From the NCBI GenBank assembly GCA_023380515.1, contig JAMCRH010000064.1, forward strand, positions 1-6,545: 6,545 nucleotides of DNA. The letters are read 5' to 3'. Shown here piece after piece: positions 1 through 5,673 of this stretch; positions within the stretch are counted from its first letter, which is position 1; each line of letters begins with the position of its first letter. The position numbers and the translations under genes were made by a program. The notes under the pieces are model-generated. The model searched no databases and had not been told where the DNA came from. It saw only the letters and a list, made by a program, of their open reading frames with translations. Source of the stretch: Gammaproteobacteria bacterium. GTDB taxonomy: Bacteria; Pseudomonadota; Gammaproteobacteria; Enterobacterales; Alteromonadaceae.

Positions 1-765
1 AACGTAAACATCAAACCGATGCTTTTTACTGGCGATTTGCGTGCTCGGAGTTTGCCCAGCTAGGAAAGGCGCTTTGGCTGGGCGTTTAACCACGACCCGA
101 TGCTTAGCCAACGCGAGCGCGGCTGGTAATAAGCCGTCGGCGTCTAAATCAGCGCCGACAAGGTGCTGAAGAATCTGCATGTCCTTCTTTACTGCGGCAG
201 ACTTTTCCCGCTCTGGGAACATCGGGTCAAGATAAACCGCATCAATGGCCAGTGCCTCTAGGTCAGCCGGAATCACGCTATGTTCGAGTAATGAACCGCG
301 TGGCAACACATGCACGTTTTGCGCCCACAGTACTTTTTCTTGGCTTTGCTGGTACTGCTGCAAGTGTAAAACCGCTTGGTCGAGCAGTGCGTGAATCGCT
401 GGATGTCGCTCAAGCAAATACACTTCACATCCGGCATGGGCTAGCATTAAACCGTCACGGCCAAGCCCTGCTGTTGCGTCGAGAACGCGTGGTCGAATAC
501 CGCGACCAACCCCTAAAGCACGCACGACAGCTTCCTGTTTACCGCCACCGAGCTGTTGTCGCCAGGCTTGACGGCCGCGGGTGTAGTCGAGTTGCAGCGG
601 TTGGTAATGAGGGCGGGTAGCCCAACGCAGCTGCAGGCCTTCGCGAGTAAGCTCGAGAATAAAGTCGTGCGAAGTGGCTTCATTGCTGAGCTGATATTGC
701 GCAGCAAGTTGGGCTGCTGCGGCTTGTAGCTCGGGCTCGGCAGCGATGAGTGCAACCGAACTCAC
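1..765 (-). CDS. rsmJ: RsmJ, 16S rRNA m2G1516 methyltransferase (C-terminus just cut by window edge)
   Basis: SAM-dependent methyltransferase that makes N2-methylguanosine at G1516 (E. coli numbering) of 16S rRNA in the small subunit. The frame stays open for 255 codons to the window edge; E. coli RsmJ has 250 residues and the visible end (KKHRFDVYV) matches its HRFDIY terminus, so only a few residues are probably missing. Seen: SAM-binding motif I VLDATAGLGRD (residues 94-104), acidic loop LLER (117-120), catalytic motif DPMFP (180-184), VVVKRP (224-229). The start is GTG at 765-763, overlapping the TGA of elaA as GTGA, with GGAG at 777-774 eight bases upstream. No ATG fits the N-terminus, so the GTG start is preferred. 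It is the last visible gene of the aroK operon and is expected to be translationally coupled to elaA. The family call is firm; the exact target base is known for the family, not shown here. Confidence 0.95.
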   Translation of the reverse strand, partial: MSSVALIAAEPELQAAAAQLAAQYQLSNEATSHDFILELTREGLQLRWATRPHYQPLQLDYTRGRQAWRQQLGGGKQEAVVRALGVGRGIRPRVLDATAGLGRDGLMLAHAGCEVYLLERHPAIHALLDQAVLHLQQYQQSQEKVLWAQNVHVLPRGSLLEHSVIPADLEALAIDAVYLDPMFPEREKSAAVKKDMQILQHLVGADLDADGLLPAALALAKHRVVVKRPAKAPFLAGQTPSTQIASKKHRFDVYV

Positions 766-1202
766 CGACGATACTCCATCAGTTTGTGCGGGATACCGTC
801 CTCTAAATATTCATCGCCAATGGCCACAAAGCCTAAAGAACCGTAGAAATCCAACAGATAAGTTTGCGCATTCAGCTCAATCGGTTGCTCTGGTGCGCGT
901 GCCAAGATCTCGGTCATAGCGCGTTCCATAAGTATACGACCATAGCTTTTACCACGGCCACGTTGGTGCACTACGACTCGGCCAATTTCAGAGGTTTCAT
1001 GCCCAGGACAATGCAAGCGCGCATAAGCCACTAGCCCCTCGTCGTCGTACCCACATAAATGCAGCCAGTTTGCGTCAGTGCCGTCGATGTCATGGTAAGG
1101 ACAGTTTTGTTCGACAATGAAAATATCCTGACGTAAGCGCAAGATGTCATGCAGCTGACGAGTATTTAGCTCATCAAAGGTTGAAGCGCGAAAACGAAGC
1201 AT
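762..1202 (-). CDS. elaA: ElaA-like GNAT N-acetyltransferase
   Basis: Small cytoplasmic GNAT-fold acyl-CoA-dependent acetyltransferase of 146 residues, close to the ~150 of E. coli ElaA. Seen: the family-specific VEQNCPY (30-36) followed by DIDG (38-41), VAYARL (58-63), acetyl-CoA pyrophosphate loop QRGRGKSYG (80-88), AQ (112-113), FYGSLGF (119-125) and the ElaA C-terminal signature EDGIPH (134-139). The physiological substrate of ElaA is not established, so no reaction beyond acetyl transfer is claimed. The ATG at 1202 lies 3 bp after the dam stop and has a very good Shine-Dalgarno sequence that overlaps that stop. Its TGA overlaps the GTG of rsmJ. In E. coli elaA is not next to dam, so this placement is lineage-specific; the operon position says only that it is co-transcribed with dam and rsmJ. 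Confidence 0.92.
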   Translation of the reverse strand: MLRFRASTFDELNTRQLHDILRLRQDIFIVEQNCPYHDIDGTDANWLHLCGYDDEGLVAYARLHCPGHETSEIGRVVVHQRGRGKSYGRILMERAMTEILARAPEQPIELNAQTYLLDFYGSLGFVAIGDEYLEDGIPHKLMEYRR

Positions 1203-1205
1203 AAA

Positions 1206-2021
1206 TTACCTCCGTGGTAATGGCACAAAAAACGCGAGTAACTCACCTACTTTATTACGAGTTGCACCGTTTTGACTAATAAAGCGATGGACTTGCAGCA
1301 TGGTTAACTCTGCGTACTCATAAAAAATCCGCGCGGTTTCCGTGTCGTGATTGCTAATCAGGACGGGAATGCCCCGTTTTTTGGCGGCGTGGGTCGCTTT
1401 TTGAGCGAGTATCAGACCGAAACCATTTCCGGCATAGCTAGTGAAATTTGCCGTTGGGCTGAGTGGCAAATAGGGAGGGTCACAATAGATCACGTGCCCT
1501 TTGCGAGCACGACGAAAGCTGTTTTGGAACGGCTCGCAGGTGAAAGTTGCTTTGCGTGACTTCTCGGCGAAAAACTCTAATTCAGCTTCAGGAAAATAGG
1601 GTGCACGGTAACGTCCAAATGGGACGTTAAATGCACCTTTGCTGTTATAGCGACATAAACCATTGTAGCCATGGCGATTCAAATACAGAAACAATAGGGA
1701 CCTTAAGTACGGGTCCTGACTCTGATTAAACTGTTCGCGCAAACTGTAATAAGCGCTTTCCTGATTGTTGGCGGCGACGAAAAAGCGCCGAGCGTCTTCA
1801 ATATACGTCTTCGGCCGTCGCTTTAAAATTTTATACAGGTTGATTAAATCAGGGTTGATATCGTTTAACAGGTACTGATCGTAGTCGGTGTTTAAAAACA
1901 CCGAGCCCGCCCCGACGAAGGGTTCAATAAGCTTATCACCGGCAGGCAGCAAACGCCGGATGGGTTCAACTAAGGTGTATTTTCCGCCAGCCCATTTCAG
2001 GAAAGCGCGTTGCTTTTTCAT
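1206..2021 (-). CDS. dam: Dam, DNA adenine-N6 methyltransferase (GATC)
   Basis: Methylates adenine N6 in GATC using SAM. In gammaproteobacteria this directs mismatch repair strand choice, SeqA/oriC control and some promoters. 271 residues (E. coli 278). Seen, at the same positions as in E. coli: FLKWAGGK (7-14), motif I IEPFVGAGSVF (32-42), RHGYNGLCRYN (116-126) with the DNA-contacting hairpin region, NVPFGRY (132-138), catalytic DPPY (181-184) followed by PLSPTANFTSY, and VLISNHD near residues 219-225. All catalytic elements are intact. It begins 3 bp after the aroB stop and ends 3 bp before elaA, so it sits inside the aroK operon. The usual damX between aroB and dam is absent. Relative to E. 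coli, about three residues are missing in the loop after TANFTSY (near residues 200-206). No clear Shine-Dalgarno precedes its ATG, so translation probably depends on coupling to aroB. Confidence 0.97.
   Translation of the reverse strand: MKKQRAFLKWAGGKYTLVEPIRRLLPAGDKLIEPFVGAGSVFLNTDYDQYLLNDINPDLINLYKILKRRPKTYIEDARRFFVAANNQESAYYSLREQFNQSQDPYLRSLLFLYLNRHGYNGLCRYNSKGAFNVPFGRYRAPYFPEAELEFFAEKSRKATFTCEPFQNSFRRARKGHVIYCDPPYLPLSPTANFTSYAGNGFGLILAQKATHAAKKRGIPVLISNHDTETARIFYEYAELTMLQVHRFISQNGATRNKVGELLAFFVPLPRR
1208..1213 (-). promoter_or_regulatory. Strong ribosome binding site of elaA embedded in the dam stop
   Basis: On the minus strand GGAGGT lies five bases before the elaA ATG and includes the first base of the dam TAA stop. 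The last Arg codon of dam (AGG) is part of it. It fixes the elaA start and suggests efficient re-initiation by ribosomes finishing dam. Confidence 0.8.
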
Positions 2022-2024
2022 AAA

Positions 2025-3125
2025 TTAAAGAATCGCCACTAATTGCTGCTGGGTGATGTTGTCAACGATGGCTGCAGCACCAATTTCGGTGGGCAGAATA
2101 AAGCGAATTTTGCCTGCTTTGACCTTTTTATCACGAGACATTAATGCGATCCAATCGTCTGTCGTCATGGTTGCCGGTGGCGTGAGTGGTAAACCGCTAC
2201 GCTGCAGTAACTGAGTAATACGTGTGCCTGCATCAGCTTGAAGATGCCCGGTTTCGACATCCAGACGCGTTGCCAGCAGCATGCCTGCCGCAACCGCTTC
2301 GCCATGTAACCAACTTTGGTAGCCCGTCGCTGATTCGATGGCATGGCCGAAGGTGTGACCCAAGTTGAGTAAGGCTCTTACGCCCTGCTCAGTTTCATCA
2401 GCGGCGACGACATCTGCTTTTATTTCACAACTACGGCGAATCGCGTAAATCAGTGCGTCAGCATCTCGCGCGAGCACTGCGCTGAGGTTCGCTTCTAACC
2501 ATTCGAAAAACGTAACGTCGGCCATAATGCCATACTTAATGACTTCTGCTAGGCCGGCTAAGAATTCGCGTTCAGGTAATGTTGTAAGCGTTTCTATGTC
2601 GATAAGCACAGCATTTGGCTGGTGAAATGCACCCACGAGGTTTTTACCGCCGGGGTGATTAATCGCTGTTTTGCCCCCCAACCGAAGGTCGACTTGCGCG
2701 AGCAAGGTGGTTGGCACTTGCACAAAGGGTACTCCGCGTTGCCAAGTCGCAGCAATAAAACCAGCTAAATCACCAACGACACCGCCACCGAGGGCGACAA
2801 TTATGCAATCACGACTGACGTTCTTTTCGATTAAGCTATCAATAATCGAGCGAAATGAGTCGAGTGATTTAAACTGTTCGCCGTCTTCCATAAGGGCAAC
2901 GTCATCGACCTGATGGTTGAGACCTGCAGCACGAATGTTCGCTTGGGCAGTCGCCAGATAATGTTCAGCAACCGTTGGATTGCTAATAATGAAAACGCGA
3001 CGGCTAGTTGCGGGGAAGGTTTCGACCAGTAAAGCGCCAAGCTGAGCTAAGGAGTTGGCGCCAATTTTTATGGGGTAACGGCGAGAGCCGAGTTCAACAT
3101 AAATACGTTGCTCGCCGTGCGACAT
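2025..3125 (-). CDS. aroB: AroB, 3-dehydroquinate synthase
   Basis: Second step of the shikimate pathway: converts DAHP to 3-dehydroquinate with bound NAD and a divalent metal, in the cytoplasm. 366 residues, normal length. Seen: NAD-binding GGGVVGDLAGF (113-123), VPTT (137-140), GGKTAINHPGGKN (150-162), GLAEVIKYG (191-199), RALLNLGHTFGHAIE (250-264) and LHGEAVAAG (273-281). Metal ligands inferred from the family are E194, H257 and H274, and R250, N254 and H261 line the active site. Odd: residues 147-149 read L-R-L where the family has S-S-V between D146 and GGK; the DNA suggests a local compensated frameshift (see findings). The rest looks intact, so the gene is probably functional, but this loop borders the substrate and cofactor site. 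The start is ATG 3125, 2 bp after aroK. Confidence 0.96.
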   Translation of the reverse strand: MSHGEQRIYVELGSRRYPIKIGANSLAQLGALLVETFPATSRRVFIISNPTVAEHYLATAQANIRAAGLNHQVDDVALMEDGEQFKSLDSFRSIIDSLIEKNVSRDCIIVALGGGVVGDLAGFIAATWQRGVPFVQVPTTLLAQVDLRLGGKTAINHPGGKNLVGAFHQPNAVLIDIETLTTLPEREFLAGLAEVIKYGIMADVTFFEWLEANLSAVLARDADALIYAIRRSCEIKADVVAADETEQGVRALLNLGHTFGHAIESATGYQSWLHGEAVAAGMLLATRLDVETGHLQADAGTRITQLLQRSGLPLTPPATMTTDDWIALMSRDKKVKAGKIRFILPTEIGAAAIVDNITQQQLVAIL

Positions 3126-3127
3126 GA

Positions 3128-3646
3128 TTATTCCCCTAATTGTTCAATAATTTGATTCACGACTAATTTTGCACTTTGTTCGTCAGTTTCGATAGTGATA
3201 TCGGCGATCTCGGCATAAAGAGGATCGCGAATTTCAGCTAAAGTTTCGAGAACTTCTCTTGGGTTGTCAGCTTCAGCAATGAGCGGCCGGCGTTTGTCTC
3301 GTTGTGTGCGGGCAACCTGCTTATCAATCGTTGTCTTAAGATAAACGACAACGCCTCGTGCCGACAAGCGTAGGCGATTTTCTTTGCTCAAAATTGAGCC
3401 ACCACCAGTCGCTAAGACAATTCCAGTATTCTCGGTCAGCTCTTCAATCACTTTCTCTTCCCGATCGCGAAACCCTTCTTCACCTTCTAGCTCAAACACC
3501 CAACTGATGTCTGCACCTGTGCGGCGTTCAATCTCACTGTCCGAGTCAAAGAACTCTAGGTGGAGGGATTTGGCGAGTTGTCGCCCGATGGTACTTTTAC
3601 CGGCCCCCATGGGACCAATTAGGAATATGTTACGCTTCTCAGCCAT
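3128..3646 (-). CDS. aroK: AroK, shikimate kinase I
   Basis: Phosphorylates shikimate to shikimate-3-phosphate with ATP; cytoplasmic NMP-kinase-like P-loop fold. 172 residues, essentially E. coli AroK length (173). Seen: Walker [10 protein letters not shown] (11-19), FFDSD (32-36) with the shikimate-binding Asp, FRDRE (59-63) with the shikimate-binding Arg60, Walker B-like ATGGGS (79-84) and the lid RDKRRPL (116-122). All key residues are present. It is the first gene of the aroK-aroB-dam-elaA-rsmJ operon. It has its own promoter at 3735-3763, leaving a leader of roughly 80 bases. The ATG at 3646 has only a weak ribosome binding site (TAAG just upstream). N-terminal [14 protein letters not shown] matches the family start, so the start is firm. 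Confidence 0.97.
   Translation of the reverse strand: MAEKRNIFLIGPMGAGKSTIGRQLAKSLHLEFFDSDSEIERRTGADISWVFELEGEEGFRDREEKVIEELTENTGIVLATGGGSILSKENRLRLSARGVVVYLKTTIDKQVARTQRDKRRPLIAEADNPREVLETLAEIRDPLYAEIADITIETDEQSAKLVVNQIIEQLGE
3133..3137 (-). promoter_or_regulatory. Ribosome binding site of aroB inside the aroK 3' end
   Basis: Minus-strand AGGGG lies in the last codons of aroK, seven bases before the aroB ATG at 3125. It supports that start and coupling of the two shikimate genes. Confidence 0.65.
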
Positions 3647-3778
3647 AGCTTATGTACGTCACTTCTTAGAATACTTAAGTTAAATTCGTTCGTTGAGTGT
3701 CTATCCACCCCTGTGCCCCGAAAAAAGACAGGCGATTATCGCAATTTGTCTGACGTATGGCAACCAATCACACGGCCG
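3647..3778. other. Intergenic region between pilO-like gene and aroK; pilP and pilQ expected here
   Basis: 132 bp. It holds the aroK promoter and the aroK leader. In the canonical mrcA-pilMNOPQ-aroK layout pilP and pilQ (over 2 kb) lie here; neither is present. A T-run (minus strand 3726-3721) follows GCGATAATCGC, but that hairpin has only four or five pairs and overlaps the -10, so no terminator is called. Confidence 0.8.
3735..3763 (-). promoter_or_regulatory. Sigma-70 promoter with extended -10 for the aroK operon
   Basis: Reading the minus strand: -35 TTGCCA at 3763-3758, exactly 17 bp spacer, TGC at 3743-3741 (extended -10 TGn) and -10 GATAAT at 3740-3735. Five of six bases match consensus in each hexamer. 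A start site near 3727-3730 would give a leader of about 80 bases before the aroK ATG. The promoter begins 16 bp after the stop of the PilO-like ORF, so aroK expression need not depend on the upstream pil-like genes. This is the best-looking promoter in the window. It is predicted from sequence only. Confidence 0.75.
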
Positions 3779-4396
3779 TCATATTGGAGGGAGCCAAATG
3801 ATGTGCTGTCTTGGCATTGCTTTGACGTTGGGATCAGGGCTCGGAGTAGCACAGTCGATGGCGCAAGGTGTCTTGCTAGATTGCACGGCGGTCGAGGTGT
3901 GGTTAGGTGTATGGATGATACTTGGTAGTGCGTCAAGTTGTGCTGCGAGGGCATGAAGCTCTTCTTCGTGCTCCTGCCTATCGCGAATTCGTGGATGCGG
4001 TGTTAAACGAACAGATAGCTGCAGGCGTTGGCCGTCGATTGGTAAAATTTGTGCATGTAACGGCGACCAGTCTGTTTCGTTTAGCATGCTTAGCCAAAGC
4101 GTAAAGCTTGCCAAGCTACCCATAAGTTGTATTTCGATTTCATGTTCAAATGCGTGAAAAAACTGAATCTGTAGCTGACTGCGTTCAAGTAGCAGCAGTC
4201 CAGGTAGAGGCTGAGCAGGCATTGTTGGCGCTGATATTGCTGGCGGCAGAAAACTGGTAGGCCGCTCGACCGCAGAGACAGCAGCAAACGGTCTGAACAA
4301 AGCCACGAAGGTCACAAAACCAGCGGTAAAGATGGTCAGCCAAATCATCCGAGTTGAACGATGCCCATAAACAAACTTCTGCAAAAAATCACTCAT
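3779..4396 (-). CDS. PilO/HofO-like reduced inner-membrane protein
   Basis: Candidate divergent PilO, which with PilN forms the inner-membrane alignment complex of type IV pili. 205 residues. Seen: short cytoplasmic basic N-terminus, one membrane helix (about 17-34), a Pro/Ala-rich linker (46-66) where normal PilO has a coiled coil, then a beta-alpha-beta unit (84-132: EHEIEIQLMG, SLASFTLWLSML, GQRLQLSVRL) that fits the PilO ferredoxin-like domain. From about 134 the tail is charged then Ser/Thr/Pro-rich, with no family resemblance; it may be read-through into a decayed pilP. The start ATG overlaps the pilN-like stop by 8 bp (ATGAGTGA) and GAGG lies eight bases upstream at 4408-4405. The assignment rests on position, topology and domain shape, not on strong motifs; it could be a non-functional relic. 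No PilP or PilQ partner follows. Confidence 0.6.
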   Translation of the reverse strand: MSDFLQKFVYGHRSTRMIWLTIFTAGFVTFVALFRPFAAVSAVERPTSFLPPAISAPTMPAQPLPGLLLLERSQLQIQFFHAFEHEIEIQLMGSLASFTLWLSMLNETDWSPLHAQILPIDGQRLQLSVRLTPHPRIRDRQEHEEELHALAAQLDALPSIIHTPNHTSTAVQSSKTPCAIDCATPSPDPNVKAMPRQHIIWLPPI

Positions 4397-4859
4397 GTGG
4401 AAAACCTCGCCGAAACTCTAATTTGGTTAGGGGCAGCTGCTGATCAACCTGCTGGAAAGTCGTTTGCGTCGGATACCAAGATGGCAAAGCCAACGAAGAC
4501 ATGTGTTGCTGGCTTTGTGCTAGCGGCATCGTTAACTCGATAGCAACGCGCTCCGCTTGAAAATCAAATGCGACGAGAACCTCGGCTGTAAATGCGAGTT
4601 GCGACAAATGTTCCAGCCAGTGCAGCAAATCGAGAGGACGCGAGTCCTGGCCGAGGCTCGGCGCCGTTGCAGGCACGGAGGCTTGCATGGTCGCCATTTG
4701 GTCGGGGCTACTCAAGAGATTAGGTAATCCATATACCACTATACATAAGAGCGCTGTTAAGCCGCTAAAGCAAAGTGTGTCGAACCGCGCTGTACGGCGT
4801 TTTTGTGCCAAACGCTCAGACCAACTCAGTGTTAAGTTGGGTAAATTGAAATCACGCAT
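4389..4859 (-). CDS. PilN/HofN-like reduced inner-membrane protein
   Basis: Candidate divergent PilN; in the family the N-terminal tail binds PilM in the cytoplasm and the periplasmic domain pairs with PilO. 156 residues from the preferred ATG (4859-4857), which overlaps the pilM-like TGA as TGATG, with GGAG at 4871-4868 eight bases upstream. An in-frame ATG at 4919 would add 20 residues overlapping pilM and is rejected. Seen: basic cytoplasmic N-terminus NLPNLTLSWSERLAQKRR (5-22), where the family has an NLLPWRxxRR-type motif; one membrane helix (about 27-45); a short linker in place of the long coiled coil; then AEVLVAFDFQAERVAIELTM (92-111), an alternating strand pattern like the ferredoxin-like domain. 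Shorter than usual PilN (about 180-200). Function as a pilus protein is uncertain. Confidence 0.6.
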   Translation of the reverse strand: MRDFNLPNLTLSWSERLAQKRRTARFDTLCFSGLTALLCIVVYGLPNLLSSPDQMATMQASVPATAPSLGQDSRPLDLLHWLEHLSQLAFTAEVLVAFDFQAERVAIELTMPLAQSQQHMSSLALPSWYPTQTTFQQVDQQLPLTKLEFRRGFPHE

Positions 4860-5563
4860 CAGCAATGCTCCAGACCTTGAAGGGCTATCCACATCGCCAA
4901 CATCACAGCTGGGCTCCATTCGTTCAATTCACCGTCGACACGGGCGCTCACCTCAGCGACTAAAGTGGCGTTTATCTCGGTATGACGGCTGACAAAATCA
5001 CTGGATGACAGCATTGCCAGCATAGGCAGGGTTGGTAGAGTGTTCTCTAGATGAGACTGAAACAGACGATAATCCTGTTGCTGCAGGTAGTAAACTTCTG
5101 GATTTGTTGTCTCATCGGCAATACTCCAGTACGGCGTATTAACGCCACGTTGTGCAAGTCGCATAGCACCTAGATGTTCAATTTCTTTGTCATTGGCATT
5201 GGGTGGAAGGGGAAGAGGAAAGTTGGCGAAGGGCAGCAGTGCTGAAAGTGCTGCTGAGGGCAGGTGTTTTTTTAATAAACCATTGGAACTATCGCATTCT
5301 ATAGCACTCTTAGAGGGGTGTGAGAGTGTTAACCCTGTCGTCGCTGACGTGGTCGATGTGGACGACCAAATTGCGCAGATTTGCCAAAAGTCTTTGCAGT
5401 TGTGCAGCGCGACGAGGGTTGCCCCAGCTTGAACTTGGTTGTGATGGTCTTTCGTTAGGCGCTGAACGTCCGGATCGCAAACATAGCCCAAGATCAGATT
5501 CGGTTGCTGGGTTCGCCGGCGATACGGCAGTAATTTCGTTATTTTTTTGTTCATGACCGACAC
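4859..5563 (-). CDS. PilM/HofM-like truncated actin-fold protein
   Basis: First gene of the coupled trio, divergent from mrcA exactly where pilM/hofM sits in related genomes. PilM is a cytoplasmic actin-like ATP-binding protein recruiting PilN. Here only 234 residues remain (PilM about 350, HofM about 260). Seen by pattern: TTGLTLSHPSKSAI (75-88) resembling the first-domain strand-helix, KEIEHLGAMRLAQRGVN (126-142) resembling the PilM helix before its YIP(Y/F)P segment, EVYYLQQQDYRLFQSHL (156-172) resembling the vaa-x-x-x-v-x-x helix, and C-terminal SPAVMLAMWIALQGLE (217-232) like the PilM ending with a GLALRG motif. The nucleotide-binding middle is missing, so ATP binding is unlikely. The start GTG at 5563 has AGGGA just upstream; ATG at 5554 is an alternative. 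It may be degenerating, but the frame and the coupling to the next gene are intact. Confidence 0.55.
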   Translation of the reverse strand: MSVMNKKITKLLPYRRRTQQPNLILGYVCDPDVQRLTKDHHNQVQAGATLVALHNCKDFWQICAIWSSTSTTSATTGLTLSHPSKSAIECDSSNGLLKKHLPSAALSALLPFANFPLPLPPNANDKEIEHLGAMRLAQRGVNTPYWSIADETTNPEVYYLQQQDYRLFQSHLENTLPTLPMLAMLSSSDFVSRHTEINATLVAEVSARVDGELNEWSPAVMLAMWIALQGLEHC

Positions 5564-5566
5564 ATT

Positions 5567-5571
5567 TCCCT
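5567..5571 (-). promoter_or_regulatory. Putative ribosome binding site of the pilM-like gene
   Basis: Minus-strand AGGGA ends three bases before GTG 5563 and twelve before ATG 5554. The spacing is slightly short for the GTG and long for the ATG, so the start is not settled; GTG is marginally favoured. Confidence 0.45.
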
Positions 5572-5612
5572 ATGTCATTTCGTTAAGATCGCACGAAGAT
5601 TTATCTAAGCGG

Positions 5613-5641
5613 TTAAATTTAGCGCATAATGTCTTTATAAT
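5613..5641 (+). promoter_or_regulatory. Candidate mrcA promoter
   Basis: Consensus -10 TATAAT at 5636-5641, preceded 17 bp upstream by a poor -35 TTAAAT (5613-5618). An alternative -10 CATAAT lies at 5625-5630. Initiation near 5648 would give a leader of about 25 bases. The -10 is good and the -35 weak, hence moderate confidence. Confidence 0.45.
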
Positions 5642-5673
5642 CCGATGTCCTTTAGTAAGTGATTGGCTAATTT

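Larger units (their letters stand above)
5564..5673. other. Divergent intergenic region between pilM-like gene and mrcA
   Basis: 110 bp, AT-rich. It holds a perfect TATAAT for mrcA on the plus strand, one GATC site (5587-5590) and no convincing sigma-70 -35/-10 pair for the minus-strand pil-like genes. No operator or hairpin stands out. Confidence 0.7.

Noticed and set aside
252..620. Plus-strand open frame of 122 codons antisense to rsmJ
   Set aside because: It lies wholly opposite rsmJ, whose frame shows clear methyltransferase motifs; its product looks like a random antisense translation.
513..755. Minus-strand open frame of 80 codons within rsmJ
   Set aside because: It is out of frame with rsmJ, which is supported by motifs DATAGLGRD and DPMFP; this is a shadow frame.
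2671..2913. Plus-strand frame antisense to aroB
   Set aside because: Its composition is that of an antisense frame; aroB motifs on the other strand explain this stretch.
3721..3742. Rho-independent terminator (GCGATAATCGC followed by a T-run on the minus strand)
   Set aside because: The stem is only four or five pairs with a minimal loop, does not abut the T-run, and coincides with the -10 of a good promoter.
4859..4919. Longer start (ATG 4919) for the pilN-like gene
   Set aside because: It would overlap pilM by 61 bases and add a non-PilN-like leader. ATG 4859 has a TGATG junction and GGAG at good spacing, and gives a PilN-like N-terminus.
5232..5262. Imperfect inverted repeat CAGCAGTGCT / AGTGCTGCTG
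   Set aside because: It lies in the coding frame for the Ala/Leu/Ser-rich stretch ALSALL of the pilM-like gene and is explained by codon repetition.
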